Shown here in pieces: positions 46,286-55,373 of a DNA stretch of 64,000 bases (positions within the stretch are counted from its first letter, which is position 1; the number at the start of each line of letters is the position of its first letter). The stretch is from JAAXHH01 sp965248395 (GTDB lineage: Bacteria > JAAXHH01): NCBI GenBank assembly GCA_965248395.1, contig OZ252103.1, positions 2,232,001 to 2,296,000 on the forward strand, written 5' to 3'. The notes beneath the pieces were generated by a model. The model saw nothing but the letters and a program-made list of their open reading frames with translations. It was not told where the DNA came from and searched no databases. The position numbers were made by a program, and so were the translations under genes.

Positions 46286-47302
46286 TCACTCATCAGGTAA
46301 CGCATCGATGCACCTGGTCACCGGTCTCGACCCGACCCCCCTGCCCGATCCCAGCCAGGGTGGGATTATGGCGGAGTGGCCACCTGCCGACCCTCCCGCG
46401 AAGACGATCCATATATCCTCTTTGGCCGGCGTCAACGTGACGCGTTCGTCGGGATCCAGGTCGTCGTGCCGTCCTGTAAAGTGGATTTCACAGCCCGTGG
46501 TCGCCGTGAGGCCGAACAGCGCATCACGGATCATGTCCCGTGTCCACCCGGTCCGTCTGAAGACCAATCGGTGTTCAGGGCAGATGACGAACACGATGGC
46601 GGCGCCGGCATAGTTGGTCGAGCGTGCGACTTTCGCGAATGATTCGACCAGGCCCCGGGGTTCGTCATGGACGTGATCGGCCACCGAATGCGGGGCTTCC
46701 GCGGCGAGGACCGTAACGGCGCTTTTGTCCGCGGGAACGCCCAGTTCATCACCCTGGGTCGGCCAGTCGCCGCACCGCGCTTCCGGCAGGCAATACGCGA
46801 TGCGGCCGGCGTGGGCTACCGTCGCCCGGTCCAGGTCCCCCGGCACGCTGCCGATACCGTTGCGGATGACCAGGTTCAATGCCCGGCCCAACGTGAGGTT
46901 CGACCGGTTACCCGCGCCGAGCACCGCAGTTTCCGAATTGAAGCGCAACTCTTCCACGACGGGACCGTGGACGATGACCAGGGGCGCCGCTCCGCCCGTG
47001 CTGGCCGACGGTCCGACGATATTGAATTCGGGGTTAAGCACGGCCTCGACCGCGGCCACGACAATAGGAAAAAGCGAATCGGTGCATCCGGCCATCACCG
47101 CGTTCGCCGCCACCAGTTCGGCGGTGATGGACCTTTTCCGCTCGGGCACCTGGCCGATTTGCATGTCTGGCTTGAAACCGTACCCACCCAGCATTCGGTC
47201 GATTCGGTCGCGAGTGGGCGGCACCACGGGCAGGCCGTCCGACCAGCCCTGGTCATAGGCGTATTCTATGGCATCAATTTCGGTGTCGACCTGGTGGGCC
47301 AT
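46286..47302 (-). CDS. UGSC-associated conserved protein
   Basis: A 338-residue soluble protein encoded 57 bases upstream of the selenoprotein. I do not know a characterised member. Visible landmarks: WSDGLPVVPPT at 20-30, MAGC73 (a Cys in AVMAGCTDS), GPSASTGGAAPLVIVHGP at 97-114, and GAGNRSNLTLGRALNLVIRN at 129-148. A glycine-rich VFAGGSAGGHSAI lies near the C-terminus. From memory, proteins starting with this WSDGLPVVPPT pattern are encoded next to UGSC proteins in other phyla, sometimes fused, which supports a two-subunit enzyme; this recollection needs a search. There is no signal peptide or membrane segment. Confidence 0.6.
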   Translation of the reverse strand: MAHQVDTEIDAIEYAYDQGWSDGLPVVPPTRDRIDRMLGGYGFKPDMQIGQVPERKRSITAELVAANAVMAGCTDSLFPIVVAAVEAVLNPEFNIVGPSASTGGAAPLVIVHGPVVEELRFNSETAVLGAGNRSNLTLGRALNLVIRNGIGSVPGDLDRATVAHAGRIAYCLPEARCGDWPTQGDELGVPADKSAVTVLAAEAPHSVADHVHDEPRGLVESFAKVARSTNYAGAAIVFVICPEHRLVFRRTGWTRDMIRDALFGLTATTGCEIHFTGRHDDLDPDERVTLTPAKEDIWIVFAGGSAGGHSAIIPPWLGSGRGVGSRPVTRCIDALPDE

Positions 47303-47310
47303 AGGAAGCG

Positions 47311-47703
47311 TTACTTGCCGTAGTAGTTTTCCAGATAGGTTAGAATGGTATCTTCGGTTCTCTTATTGAATGTTTTCAATCCCTTTTCTGTCTGCATCCA
47401 CCGGATGGCGTCCAGCCACTCCGCGCGGTCCGCCCGAAACGAGCGGATGATCTGGGTGGGATGGCACTGGGCGCATTCCCTTTCCACGACGGGGTAGCCG
47501 TCTCCCATGATCAGCCTGGTCCGGTGGTTCAGTTCCAGTCCCGTGCGCGGGTCGATCAACGTCACCGGCTTGGACGCTTCGGCCTTTGCGTTGGCCTGTA
47601 TGACTTTCCACTGCTCCGATTCGTAGTAGATCAGGCCGACCACAAGGGCGTCAAGGACGACGACAAAGGCGATCTGGGCGACGACGCGCAGAAACGTGTT
47701 CAT
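47311..47703 (-). CDS. Membrane-anchored monoheme cytochrome c
   Basis: A 130-residue protein with one N-terminal hydrophobic segment (about 7-27) that can act as an uncleaved anchor, and one heme-binding motif C77-A-Q-C80-H81. RLIMGDGYPVVERECAQCH and the downstream W-M (DAIRWMQTEKG) supply a likely distal Met, M93-type. It would pass electrons on the periplasmic face. It lies 50 bases after the TonB receptor gene and 8 bases before the UGSC-associated gene, and is a plausible acceptor for the PQQ dehydrogenase encoded upstream in the same series. Confidence 0.85.
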   Translation of the reverse strand: MNTFLRVVAQIAFVVVLDALVVGLIYYESEQWKVIQANAKAEASKPVTLIDPRTGLELNHRTRLIMGDGYPVVERECAQCHPTQIIRSFRADRAEWLDAIRWMQTEKGLKTFNKRTEDTILTYLENYYGK

Positions 47704-47753
47704 GTACGACTCCTGTAACTCAACCGGGACGGATCAATTCGGAATGCGGTGCA

Positions 47754-49949
47754 CTATATCGAGCCCACATCGATTGGAATGCCGAATCCGACGTACCACG
47801 TCCTGCCCGAGGCCGGCTCAAAGAAGCGATCTCCAAAAGCGTTGGGGACGATGGACCCATTGTATTGCGTGTCGAACAGGTTATTGACGCCGACGAAAAG
47901 GACTCCGCCGATCGCATCTCCATTATACGTGACTCCCGCCCTGAAATCAACGAGCGCGTAGCCGTCGTTCACGAAATCGGATTCCGGTTTGCCGCTCCCC
48001 GGTGCTGGGCCGTTGAAGTCGTTGGCAAAGTACTTCGCGGTCCATTGTCCGTTTATTTCGACGAAGGAGCCCGTGCGTGGATGGGCGTAGGTGAAACCGG
48101 CGAACAGGTGGTGGGGCGGTACGCCCGGGACATCGTTGCCGGACAATTGAAGCCGCCGGGCAGTTCCGTCGACTTCCCGGTCCACTTCGAAATCGCTGAA
48201 TTCGAACTGCATGCCCGTGTATGCCAGCGCCAGGTTGAAGTCGGGAAGGGGAGACCAGGTCAGTTTCAGTTCCACGCCCCTGTTTCGCGTCTTGCCTGCG
48301 TTGCGGTAAAAGATCTCGTCCGTCTCGGGATCGTCGATCTGGAACGGCTGCAGCATATTGCTGATCCCATAGGTGAACAGGGCCGCGTCGTATGCCAGGC
48401 CGGTGTCGGCGAGAAACCCCTTCACGCCTACTTCGAAACCGCGCAGTCGTTCGGGCTCGAGATCGGGATTGAATCCCCCGGCCTCCGTGGGCCTGTTGCT
48501 CAGTTCCGAAGTGGTAGGGGTTTGAAACGCGGTAGCGAAGTTTCCGTAGACCGCCGTGAGCGGGGACGGGCGGAAGGCTATGCCCAGCTGGGGGCTGAAC
48601 TGCGCCATGTTCCGCGTACCCGAATCGTCGGTCTGGTCGGACAGAAACCGGTCCGTGGCCTCGAACCGAAACCGGTCGTACCGCCCGCCGGCGGTAACGA
48701 CGACATCGGGCCTGGGGGACCATTCCAGTTCTACGAAGGGTCCGATTCCATCTACGCTTTCCTCCTGGTCCAGCGAGGGATCTCCCAGGGAAATTTCGTC
48801 GAATATGCGCGCATCGTCCAGGGTCCCCACGAGGTCGCCGGGTATGCCGTCGTTTCCGTATTCCCGGCGTTCATCTCGCTGTATTTCCAGGTCCAGTCCG
48901 GCGGTCAGCCTCAGTCCGCCGGTACCGATCTTGCCCATGCGGCTGAACAGGCCCCGGATTCCAGCGCCCTTGCGATCCAGATCGATAACGCGGCCAGGTA
49001 TGGGGTTGAAGAGCGTGCGTCCCATGCCGAATACCGTGATCTCTCCCTGGTTTTCGTCCGCTTCGTACCTCAGGGAAAGGCCGCCCTGGGCCTGTTTGAC
49101 CTTCTTGGACGCGCCTTGTCTTTGGACGAATGACCTCGCGCTGGCCGGATTTGACTCCGCCGTGGACTTGTCGAGCGAACTCGGGTTGAACTGGTACGGC
49201 GCGTTGAAGTAATTGATCACCGTAGTCAGGTTCCAGGTCTCACCGATCGCCCGCTTACCAACGGCGTTGATCCCGGTCGACCGTGAAAAGGCATGATCGC
49301 GAAATCCGTCGAACCAGAGCGTATTGAAATTGATCAGAAACTGGTTTTCGCCCGTGCGGCTCGACACCTTCCCCTGCACACGCCGCAAGCCGTTCGAACC
49401 GGTTATAAATCGGGGTGTAACCCGCAAGGAACGGTCGGGTGCCTCTTCGGTGCGAATCTGGATGACCCCGCCCGCCGCGTTTCCGTACAGGGAGGAACTG
49501 GGACCACGCAGCACCTCGATCTGCCCCGTTGACGTCAGGTCGAGATTGTTGAGCTGGGACTGGCCATCGGCCATGGTCAGGGGAATGCCGTCCAGCACCA
49601 GTTTCACCCCGCGCACGCCGAAAGACGCCCGGCTGCCCAGTCCGCGGATGCTGATCCGGTCTCCCTGCGACACGTTGTTGCGGTTATGAACGATGATACC
49701 GGGCAGGCTTCGGACGCTCTCCTCGAGCGACATTCCCGGTTCAGCAAGCTGGATCTGGTCCCGGTTCACTACGTCCACGGCGTAGGGTACGTCGAGAACG
49801 GGACGAAAGTACCTCGTGGCCGTGACCTCGACGGGTTGTAGGACGTGATCTACCGAAACATCGGTGGTATCCGAGGCGGACTGCTGCCAGGCGTAGGCGG
49901 GAGTCAGGTGGAACAGGAATAGGGCGCAGAAGGGGAGTATGGATTTCAT
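47754..49949 (-). CDS. TonB-dependent receptor
   Basis: A 731-residue outer-membrane receptor. The start at 49949 gives a signal peptide (MKSILPFCALFLFHLTPAYA); upstream in-frame codons are out-of-context. Plug domain: PVEVTATRYFRPVLDVPYAVDVV, SLEESVRSLPGIIVHNR, ISIRGLGSRASFGVRGVKLVLDGIPLT, GQIEVLRGPSSSLYGNAAGGVIQI. The barrel ends with VNNLFDTQYNGS and a final aromatic-containing strand RTWYVGFGIPIDVGSI. It imports a siderophore, cofactor or metabolite with TonB energy. The setting beside a PQQ dehydrogenase suggests cofactor or substrate uptake, e.g. PQQ, but the sequence does not show it. Confidence 0.93.
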   Translation of the reverse strand: MKSILPFCALFLFHLTPAYAWQQSASDTTDVSVDHVLQPVEVTATRYFRPVLDVPYAVDVVNRDQIQLAEPGMSLEESVRSLPGIIVHNRNNVSQGDRISIRGLGSRASFGVRGVKLVLDGIPLTMADGQSQLNNLDLTSTGQIEVLRGPSSSLYGNAAGGVIQIRTEEAPDRSLRVTPRFITGSNGLRRVQGKVSSRTGENQFLINFNTLWFDGFRDHAFSRSTGINAVGKRAIGETWNLTTVINYFNAPYQFNPSSLDKSTAESNPASARSFVQRQGASKKVKQAQGGLSLRYEADENQGEITVFGMGRTLFNPIPGRVIDLDRKGAGIRGLFSRMGKIGTGGLRLTAGLDLEIQRDERREYGNDGIPGDLVGTLDDARIFDEISLGDPSLDQEESVDGIGPFVELEWSPRPDVVVTAGGRYDRFRFEATDRFLSDQTDDSGTRNMAQFSPQLGIAFRPSPLTAVYGNFATAFQTPTTSELSNRPTEAGGFNPDLEPERLRGFEVGVKGFLADTGLAYDAALFTYGISNMLQPFQIDDPETDEIFYRNAGKTRNRGVELKLTWSPLPDFNLALAYTGMQFEFSDFEVDREVDGTARRLQLSGNDVPGVPPHHLFAGFTYAHPRTGSFVEINGQWTAKYFANDFNGPAPGSGKPESDFVNDGYALVDFRAGVTYNGDAIGGVLFVGVNNLFDTQYNGSIVPNAFGDRFFEPASGRTWYVGFGIPIDVGSI

Positions 49950-50004
49950 CGTGTACCGAATCGATGCAGCGGGGGCGGACCAAAGATCCGCCCCGCAAAG
50001 GCCA

Positions 50005-50634
50005 TTAATCCAATGCACGAATCTTGACATTCTTGAACCGGATCTTGCCCTGGCCAAAGGCCTGCAGCACGACCACGCCGCTGTAGTGGGCGGCATCCTG
50101 GATCTTCACCGCTTCTTCCCCGTTCAACATCACGGTGATATCGCGCCCGTTGGCGGTGATGACCATGGTGTTCCACTGGCCCTCGGTGGCCGGCGGCGGT
50201 TCGTAAATCGCCAGCGCCACGATACTGCCCGTGGTGTAACCGGAACTATGGGTGTCCGCTATGTTGATTTCGTAGAAGGAGTACTGGTTCACCCTCGCCC
50301 CGGTATCGCGCGGTCCGCGGACGAACACCCCGCTGTTATGCCCCGCGTCCTGGTTGAACTGTACGTGCAGTTCGAAATTGGTGAACTCGTCATAGGTTCC
50401 GATATAACCCGGACCCCTGCCCGTCACCTCACCGGTGAGCATGCCGTCTTCCACCGCCCAGGTGGCGGTGCCGCCCCTGTGGGTCCAGCCCAGGAGGGTC
50501 TGGCCGTCGAACAACAGCTTCCAACCGGCTTCCTTCTCCGCGTCGGTCAGCATATTGTCCTGTGCGGCGGCCGTGCCGTGGATACAGGACAGGATCAGTA
50601 CGGCGGCCATCACGCTCCAGATGTAGCGCTTCAT
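50005..50634 (-). CDS. Exported DUF1080 (3-keto-disaccharide hydrolase family) protein
   Basis: A 209-residue protein with a signal peptide (VMAAVLILSCIHGTAAAQ) and a concanavalin-like DUF1080 domain: GWKLLFDGQTLLGW, AVEDGMLTG, FELHVQFNQDAGHNSGVFVRG, YEINIADTH, QWNTMVITANGRDITVMLNGE. Members hydrolyse 3-keto-glycosides or bind carbohydrates. It lies between the PQQ dehydrogenase and TonB receptor genes. Pairing with an oxidising dehydrogenase is suggestive of keto-sugar processing in the periplasm. Confidence 0.9.
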   Translation of the reverse strand: MKRYIWSVMAAVLILSCIHGTAAAQDNMLTDAEKEAGWKLLFDGQTLLGWTHRGGTATWAVEDGMLTGEVTGRGPGYIGTYDEFTNFELHVQFNQDAGHNSGVFVRGPRDTGARVNQYSFYEINIADTHSSGYTTGSIVALAIYEPPPATEGQWNTMVITANGRDITVMLNGEEAVKIQDAAHYSGVVVLQAFGQGKIRFKNVKIRALD

Positions 50635-50665
50635 CGCGTATCTCCTCTGTTATATTCGCCTTCCT

Positions 50666-52675
50666 CTATTCTTCACCTTCCTCGGCTTCGGGCTCACCCA
50701 GCTTCAGCGCGACCAGTTCGGCGGGATGACCACTGCCGCCGATCGTCATGATGATGTACTGCACGTCGTTGTGCATGTAAGTCATGGGCATGCCGCTCTG
50801 GGAGGCCGGCAGTTCGGTGGATGAGACGACTTCTCCTGTGGCCTTGTCGTAGGCGTGGAAATAGGGATCTCCACCGTAACCCTCGCCGGCCAAGAGCAGC
50901 GTGCTCGTCACCAGGGAACCGATCCGGGTGGCCTTGCCGGTCCTGGGCAATTCAACGCCCGCGAGCTCGGGCAGGTCCTTGATGTCCTGCGGCGTATCGC
51001 CGTTGGGCACCATCCACACATGGTCGCCCGTGTTCATATCGACCGCGGTGATGCGGCCCCAGGGCGGTTTGACGAGCGGGATCTCGCCGAATACCCGCGG
51101 CGCTCTCAGGCCGCCCGAGAAGAAGTCCATGTCCGATTCCTCGGGTTCCGGCGCCCTCAGCGCCAGCTTTGATATGCTGGTATTGGAGGGGATGAAATTT
51201 ACACCGGAGACCGGATCCAGACAGGTCATGTTCCAGTTGACTCCGCCGTTCGCCCCCGGAATCTGGATCGTACCGACTGTACCGTCCGGCGCCTCCGCCA
51301 GCGAAGGCGGGGTGTACAGCGGACCATACCGGTGATCCGCCATCAGGTTCATCGCTTCCTGGCGAACCGCAGGCGTGAAGTCCACCAGGGTTTCCTGGCT
51401 GATGCCCTGGTGCTCCCAAGGAGCGGGTTTGACCGGAATCGGCTGCGTGGGTGAAGCCCGGTCGCCAGGCACGTCCGATGGACCTACGTCCGTTTCGGGC
51501 ATGTCCCAGATGGGTTCGCCGGTCACCCGGTCGAATACATAGGAATAGCCCTGCTTGGTATTCTGGATCACGATCTTCCGTGCTTCGCCGTCAATAGTCA
51601 CGTCGGCCAGAATAGGTGCGGCGGGATTGTCGTAATCCCAGATGTCATGATGGACGATCTGGAAGTGCCAGATCTTTTCGCCAGTATTGTAGTCCACTGC
51701 CACCAGCGAGTTCGCGTACAGATTGTCCCCGAGGCGGTGCCCGCCATAGTAGTCGTTCGTCGGCGCTTCTATGGGCAGATAGGCATAGCCCAGTTCGGTA
51801 TCGGCGGAAATGGAGGTCCACACACCGGCGTTTCCGGTATAGGACTTCGAATTCTGTTCCCAGGTCTCCGATCCTTCCTCGCCCTCGTCCGGAATGACCT
51901 TGAACTTCCAGATGATCGCTCCGGTGCGGGCGTCATAGGCCACGACGTCTCCCGGTGAGTTGGTCATCGACCTTGGACGGAATCCCGCTGCCAGCGCCGG
52001 CGGAACGAGAATGATATCCCCCACGACCGTCGCGGGAGACGTATTCGCGAGGTTGCCCACGGGAGTGACGATATCGGCATGGCGCCATCCATCCATCATG
52101 TCGACCACGCCGTTATTGCCGAATCCGGGCACGGGGAGTCCCGTATCAGCATCCAAAGCGACCAGGTAGAATCCCCGCGTAATCAGGATAACCCGGTTGT
52201 CGCCCATGCCGTCGGTCCAGAAGGAGACGCCGCGGCCGGAGTTGCGCCGAGGGGCCGTCGCCCACCGTTCTTCGTCCTCGACCGGTCGGTAGGTCCAGAT
52301 CGTCTCCCCCGATTCCGGTTCGATGGCCATGGCGCTGCGGCGCGTACCCGCCGTGGAATACAGCATGCCGTCGACATAGATGGGCACTGGTTGGGCGTAG
52401 AACTCGGGTCTTGGACCATAGTTGTCCTGCTTCCATCGCCAAGCAACTTCCAGGCGCTCCACGTTGTCCGCGTTGATCTGGTCCAGCGGTGAATATCGCG
52501 TATAGGCCAGGTCGCGCCCCAGCATGCGCCACTCACCGTCGGACTGTTCTGCCGGGATTATCCTGCCCTGCGGCCTTTGCGACGCGGGTTCACACGCGGA
52601 CATCGCCACGATCGCCAGGGCCAATACGATGACTGGCTGCATCCAACGAAACAAATGGAAAGATCGACTTGTCAC
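50666..52675 (-). CDS. PQQ-dependent dehydrogenase-like lipoprotein
   Basis: A 669-residue quinoprotein with a beta-propeller. I chose the GTG at 52675, which has GGGAGG about 7 bases upstream and gives a compact lipoprotein signal ending M-S-A-C28; an earlier ATG at 52726 has no ribosome site. Propeller landmarks include DGEWRMLGRDLAYTRYSPLDQIN, WRWKQDN, ETIWTYRP, DARTGAIIWKF, VAVDYNTGEKIWHFQIVHHDIWDYDNPAAP and DKATGEVVSSTEL. It resembles the membrane-bound glucose/alcohol dehydrogenase branch but has no fused heme or membrane domain. Electrons would need the separate cytochrome at 47311. The substrate is unknown. Confidence 0.9.
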   Translation of the reverse strand: MTSRSFHLFRWMQPVIVLALAIVAMSACEPASQRPQGRIIPAEQSDGEWRMLGRDLAYTRYSPLDQINADNVERLEVAWRWKQDNYGPRPEFYAQPVPIYVDGMLYSTAGTRRSAMAIEPESGETIWTYRPVEDEERWATAPRRNSGRGVSFWTDGMGDNRVILITRGFYLVALDADTGLPVPGFGNNGVVDMMDGWRHADIVTPVGNLANTSPATVVGDIILVPPALAAGFRPRSMTNSPGDVVAYDARTGAIIWKFKVIPDEGEEGSETWEQNSKSYTGNAGVWTSISADTELGYAYLPIEAPTNDYYGGHRLGDNLYANSLVAVDYNTGEKIWHFQIVHHDIWDYDNPAAPILADVTIDGEARKIVIQNTKQGYSYVFDRVTGEPIWDMPETDVGPSDVPGDRASPTQPIPVKPAPWEHQGISQETLVDFTPAVRQEAMNLMADHRYGPLYTPPSLAEAPDGTVGTIQIPGANGGVNWNMTCLDPVSGVNFIPSNTSISKLALRAPEPEESDMDFFSGGLRAPRVFGEIPLVKPPWGRITAVDMNTGDHVWMVPNGDTPQDIKDLPELAGVELPRTGKATRIGSLVTSTLLLAGEGYGGDPYFHAYDKATGEVVSSTELPASQSGMPMTYMHNDVQYIIMTIGGSGHPAELVALKLGEPEAEEGEE

Positions 52676-52936
52676 TCTCTGCCTCCCATGGTGCGTGTTA
52701 AATGGTGCTGCGAAAAGTAAGGACAAGGCAGTCCGGGCTCATGGATGCCTGGTACCAGATAGTAACAGGCCATGGCCGGAATACCTTTAATACAAAACCA
52801 GCGATGTTTGAATTGAATCGATTAGAATCGTAAATACCACGTCAATGTAGTGGGCAGGATTAATGATGTAAAGACCTTTATGTCGGGAGCCGCATGGCGG
52901 TCTGTTCCAGGTCGGCGTACCCGCGGCAGTAGTACA

Positions 52937-53545
52937 TCAATAGGGCAGACCGTATCTCTTCATATCTTCCTTCAGGCGGTCATAGGTAGTGAAGTGATGC
53001 CCAGCGATTCCAATGGCCACCGCTGAGGCTACATGTCCGGGGTTGTCATCGATAAACAGTGCCTCGTTCGCGCTAATATGCAACAGATTGAGAGCCGCTT
53101 CGAAAATATCGGGTTGTGGCTTGACTTGGCCGATTGTTGAAGAATTGACAATTAGGTCGAATGACTGGTCGATTCCCAAACGCTGGAGATCGGAATTGAG
53201 CCTGGTCGTAGCATTCGTGATGAGAACCAGCCGGGGTTTCTTTCGACATCGCTGCAACAAACCCAAGACACCCGCATCGATTTCGCCGGGCGACATGGAC
53301 CATAATTGCACCGCTTCCTCTGCATCTGCCTTTGGATGCTGATCCTGGAGCCGTTCAACAATCACCCGCCTCCAGCACGCATCGGTAATTTGGCCGGTTG
53401 TGGCACGATGCAGGAGATCGGGTTCAAATGCCGTACTGAGAATTGCACCGCGAGGAAGGCCCGTAGCGGCTTCAGCCTGCGATAGGATTTCAGGATTCCA
53501 CCTGCGGACGACGCCATCGAGGTCGGTTAGAATCGCCTTGATCAT
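52937..53545 (-). CDS. HAD-superfamily hydrolase (HAD-IA type)
   Basis: A 202-residue phosphatase-like protein. Motif 1 with nucleophile D8 and D10 (LTDLDGVV), motif 2 LITNAT, motif 3 Lys in QVKPQPDIF, and motif 4 FIDDNPGHV are all present. The cap is a short helical insert between 20 and 80. It probably hydrolyses a small phosphorylated metabolite. The gene is more AT-rich than its neighbours and follows a noncoding gap of about 260 bases on its 3' side containing no evident gene. Confidence 0.9.
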   Translation of the reverse strand: MIKAILTDLDGVVRRWNPEILSQAEAATGLPRGAILSTAFEPDLLHRATTGQITDACWRRVIVERLQDQHPKADAEEAVQLWSMSPGEIDAGVLGLLQRCRKKPRLVLITNATTRLNSDLQRLGIDQSFDLIVNSSTIGQVKPQPDIFEAALNLLHISANEALFIDDNPGHVASAVAIGIAGHHFTTYDRLKEDMKRYGLPY

Positions 53546-53572
53546 GGTCTGAGAACACGCTCGAACGACAAT

Positions 53573-55360
53573 CTATCGTTTTGGCCAGGGCGTGTTGGGC
53601 GGATTGAAGTCCGGATCGCCCAGCGCGGGTGTGGACAGGCAGTAGAATCCGTGGTTGGTGAACAGCCAGACCAGGTTGCGGTCGTATTCGATGTAGATGC
53701 CGTGGGTCAGATTGCCCAGGGCGTAGTCCGGCGTCCGGGACGGATCGAATTTCGGAACGAAATAGGCCGTGATCTTTGGATTGGAAAGGTCGGAAACATC
53801 GAAGATCTGAACACCGGCATTATAGAAGGCATAGACGAGGATATTATCCGCTGGCGTGCCGGGTTGGGTATAATAGCCGCCGCGTTTCGGCCCGAAACTG
53901 CCGCGCCGTTGCACGAAATCCGTGAATGGCGCGTCCGCGGGCGGTGCCGGTCTGGGCAACGTGCCAAGTATCTTTGGATTGGATGGATCCTTTACGTCGA
54001 TCATGAAAATGTCTTTGTAGGGCTCCCAACCGTCTTCGTTCAGCGGATATCCGGAATAGTATACCACCCCGGTCTTCTCCACCTGCGTCACATTGATATA
54101 GTCTCCCTCCGTGCCCGCAACGCTTGGGGGAAAGTTGACGTGTCCCAACGCCTTGATATGGGATGGATCCGAAATATCCAGTACGTAGAATCCCAGGCCG
54201 CCCATGGCGGCATAGCCGTACTTCCCGCCATCTTCAACCGGTCTGGGCATGAAAATAGACATGCGCGCGCCGAACCACGAGGTCCGGTTCCCGGCCCGGG
54301 GATTGGCCCTGTAGGCGGCTTCATCATCCGGATCGCCCAGTTTCTGTCCCGGCACATTGAACTGGCTGAGAAACCGGGGATTGGATGGATCGGACATGTC
54401 CCAGGCCTGGTAGCCTGCCGAATACAGGTCGCTCGGGTATTCCGTAAGCGCATATTCGGCGCTGGGGGCGGCGGCGACAAACATATACTTGCCGCCATGA
54501 TAGGCGGGGATATCGCGCACACCGGAACCCTGTTGCTGGCCGACGGGCGCATCAGGATGCACGTAATCGGTGGTGGTCTCAGAAAGTAGAATCCACTCAT
54601 CCGGCAGAGGTCCGTTCATTTCATACACCTTGAACCCCTTGAGATGATTGGCATGGCGGATCGCTTGCACCTTCTCCGGTTCCGTGCGTTTATCGCTCAG
54701 CACGCCGAAGCGGCGGATTTCGAAGGCCTGTACCATGATATACTTGTCCAGGTCGTCATTCCACTGGATTGACGCGGCCCCGAACATGTCGCCTTCCGCA
54801 TATGGATTGACCTCTTCACCGCCTCCCTCCCGGGTCCACGTGTGTCCTTTTTCATACACCACCTTCAAGTCTTTCGGATTGGTGATATCGTAAATCTTCA
54901 GGTCGCGGCGCACATACTGGTACATGTACCGCCGACCGTCGAAATCCACGATATTCTGCCAGGTATGGAAGGGTTCGACGGTAATCGGATAGTAGGCCTC
55001 GACAGTCATGTCCCGGGCATACTCGTTGGTATCCCAGTAGTCCAGTTGCCCTTCAAAGAGTCTGGGCTCGTGTTGATGCGGCGTGGCCGTGGGATAGATG
55101 AACCGGCCGGATTCCGGATCCATGCCATAGCTCTCCGGATCGGGTTCGGGAGGTGTACGGTCCTCCACGAGCGCGTCCGTACCTAGGACGTATTCGTCGG
55201 TGATAACTGGTTGGGACGGCGGTTCGCTTTCCGGTAAAGACCCGCACGCGGTGATCATCACCCCGATCAGCATCGAGGCAATCAGGGCCGGTAAACAGGA
55301 GCCAGGATGACAGGTGTGCGCCGTAGGCTGCACCGAGGCGGGTATCAAGACGTTTTTCAT
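53573..55360 (-). CDS. LVIVD-type repeat lipoprotein (putative beta-propeller)
   Basis: A 595-residue exported lipoprotein: signal peptide followed by a good lipobox I-T-A-C39. The mature part holds several spaced repeats of the LVIVD type, such as MYQYVRRDLKIYDITNPKDLKVV, GYQAWDMSDPSNPRFLSQF, GLGFYVLDISDPSHIKALG, DIFMIDVKDPSNPKILG and GVQIFDVSDLSNPKITA, read in parts, which predict a beta-propeller at the cell surface or periplasm. The catalytic role, if any, is unknown. It is 13 bases downstream of the exported FAH gene, so the two are likely co-expressed. Confidence 0.85.
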   Translation of the reverse strand: MKNVLIPASVQPTAHTCHPGSCLPALIASMLIGVMITACGSLPESEPPSQPVITDEYVLGTDALVEDRTPPEPDPESYGMDPESGRFIYPTATPHQHEPRLFEGQLDYWDTNEYARDMTVEAYYPITVEPFHTWQNIVDFDGRRYMYQYVRRDLKIYDITNPKDLKVVYEKGHTWTREGGGEEVNPYAEGDMFGAASIQWNDDLDKYIMVQAFEIRRFGVLSDKRTEPEKVQAIRHANHLKGFKVYEMNGPLPDEWILLSETTTDYVHPDAPVGQQQGSGVRDIPAYHGGKYMFVAAAPSAEYALTEYPSDLYSAGYQAWDMSDPSNPRFLSQFNVPGQKLGDPDDEAAYRANPRAGNRTSWFGARMSIFMPRPVEDGGKYGYAAMGGLGFYVLDISDPSHIKALGHVNFPPSVAGTEGDYINVTQVEKTGVVYYSGYPLNEDGWEPYKDIFMIDVKDPSNPKILGTLPRPAPPADAPFTDFVQRRGSFGPKRGGYYTQPGTPADNILVYAFYNAGVQIFDVSDLSNPKITAYFVPKFDPSRTPDYALGNLTHGIYIEYDRNLVWLFTNHGFYCLSTPALGDPDFNPPNTPWPKR

Positions 55361-55373
55361 TAATTTCCTCTAT

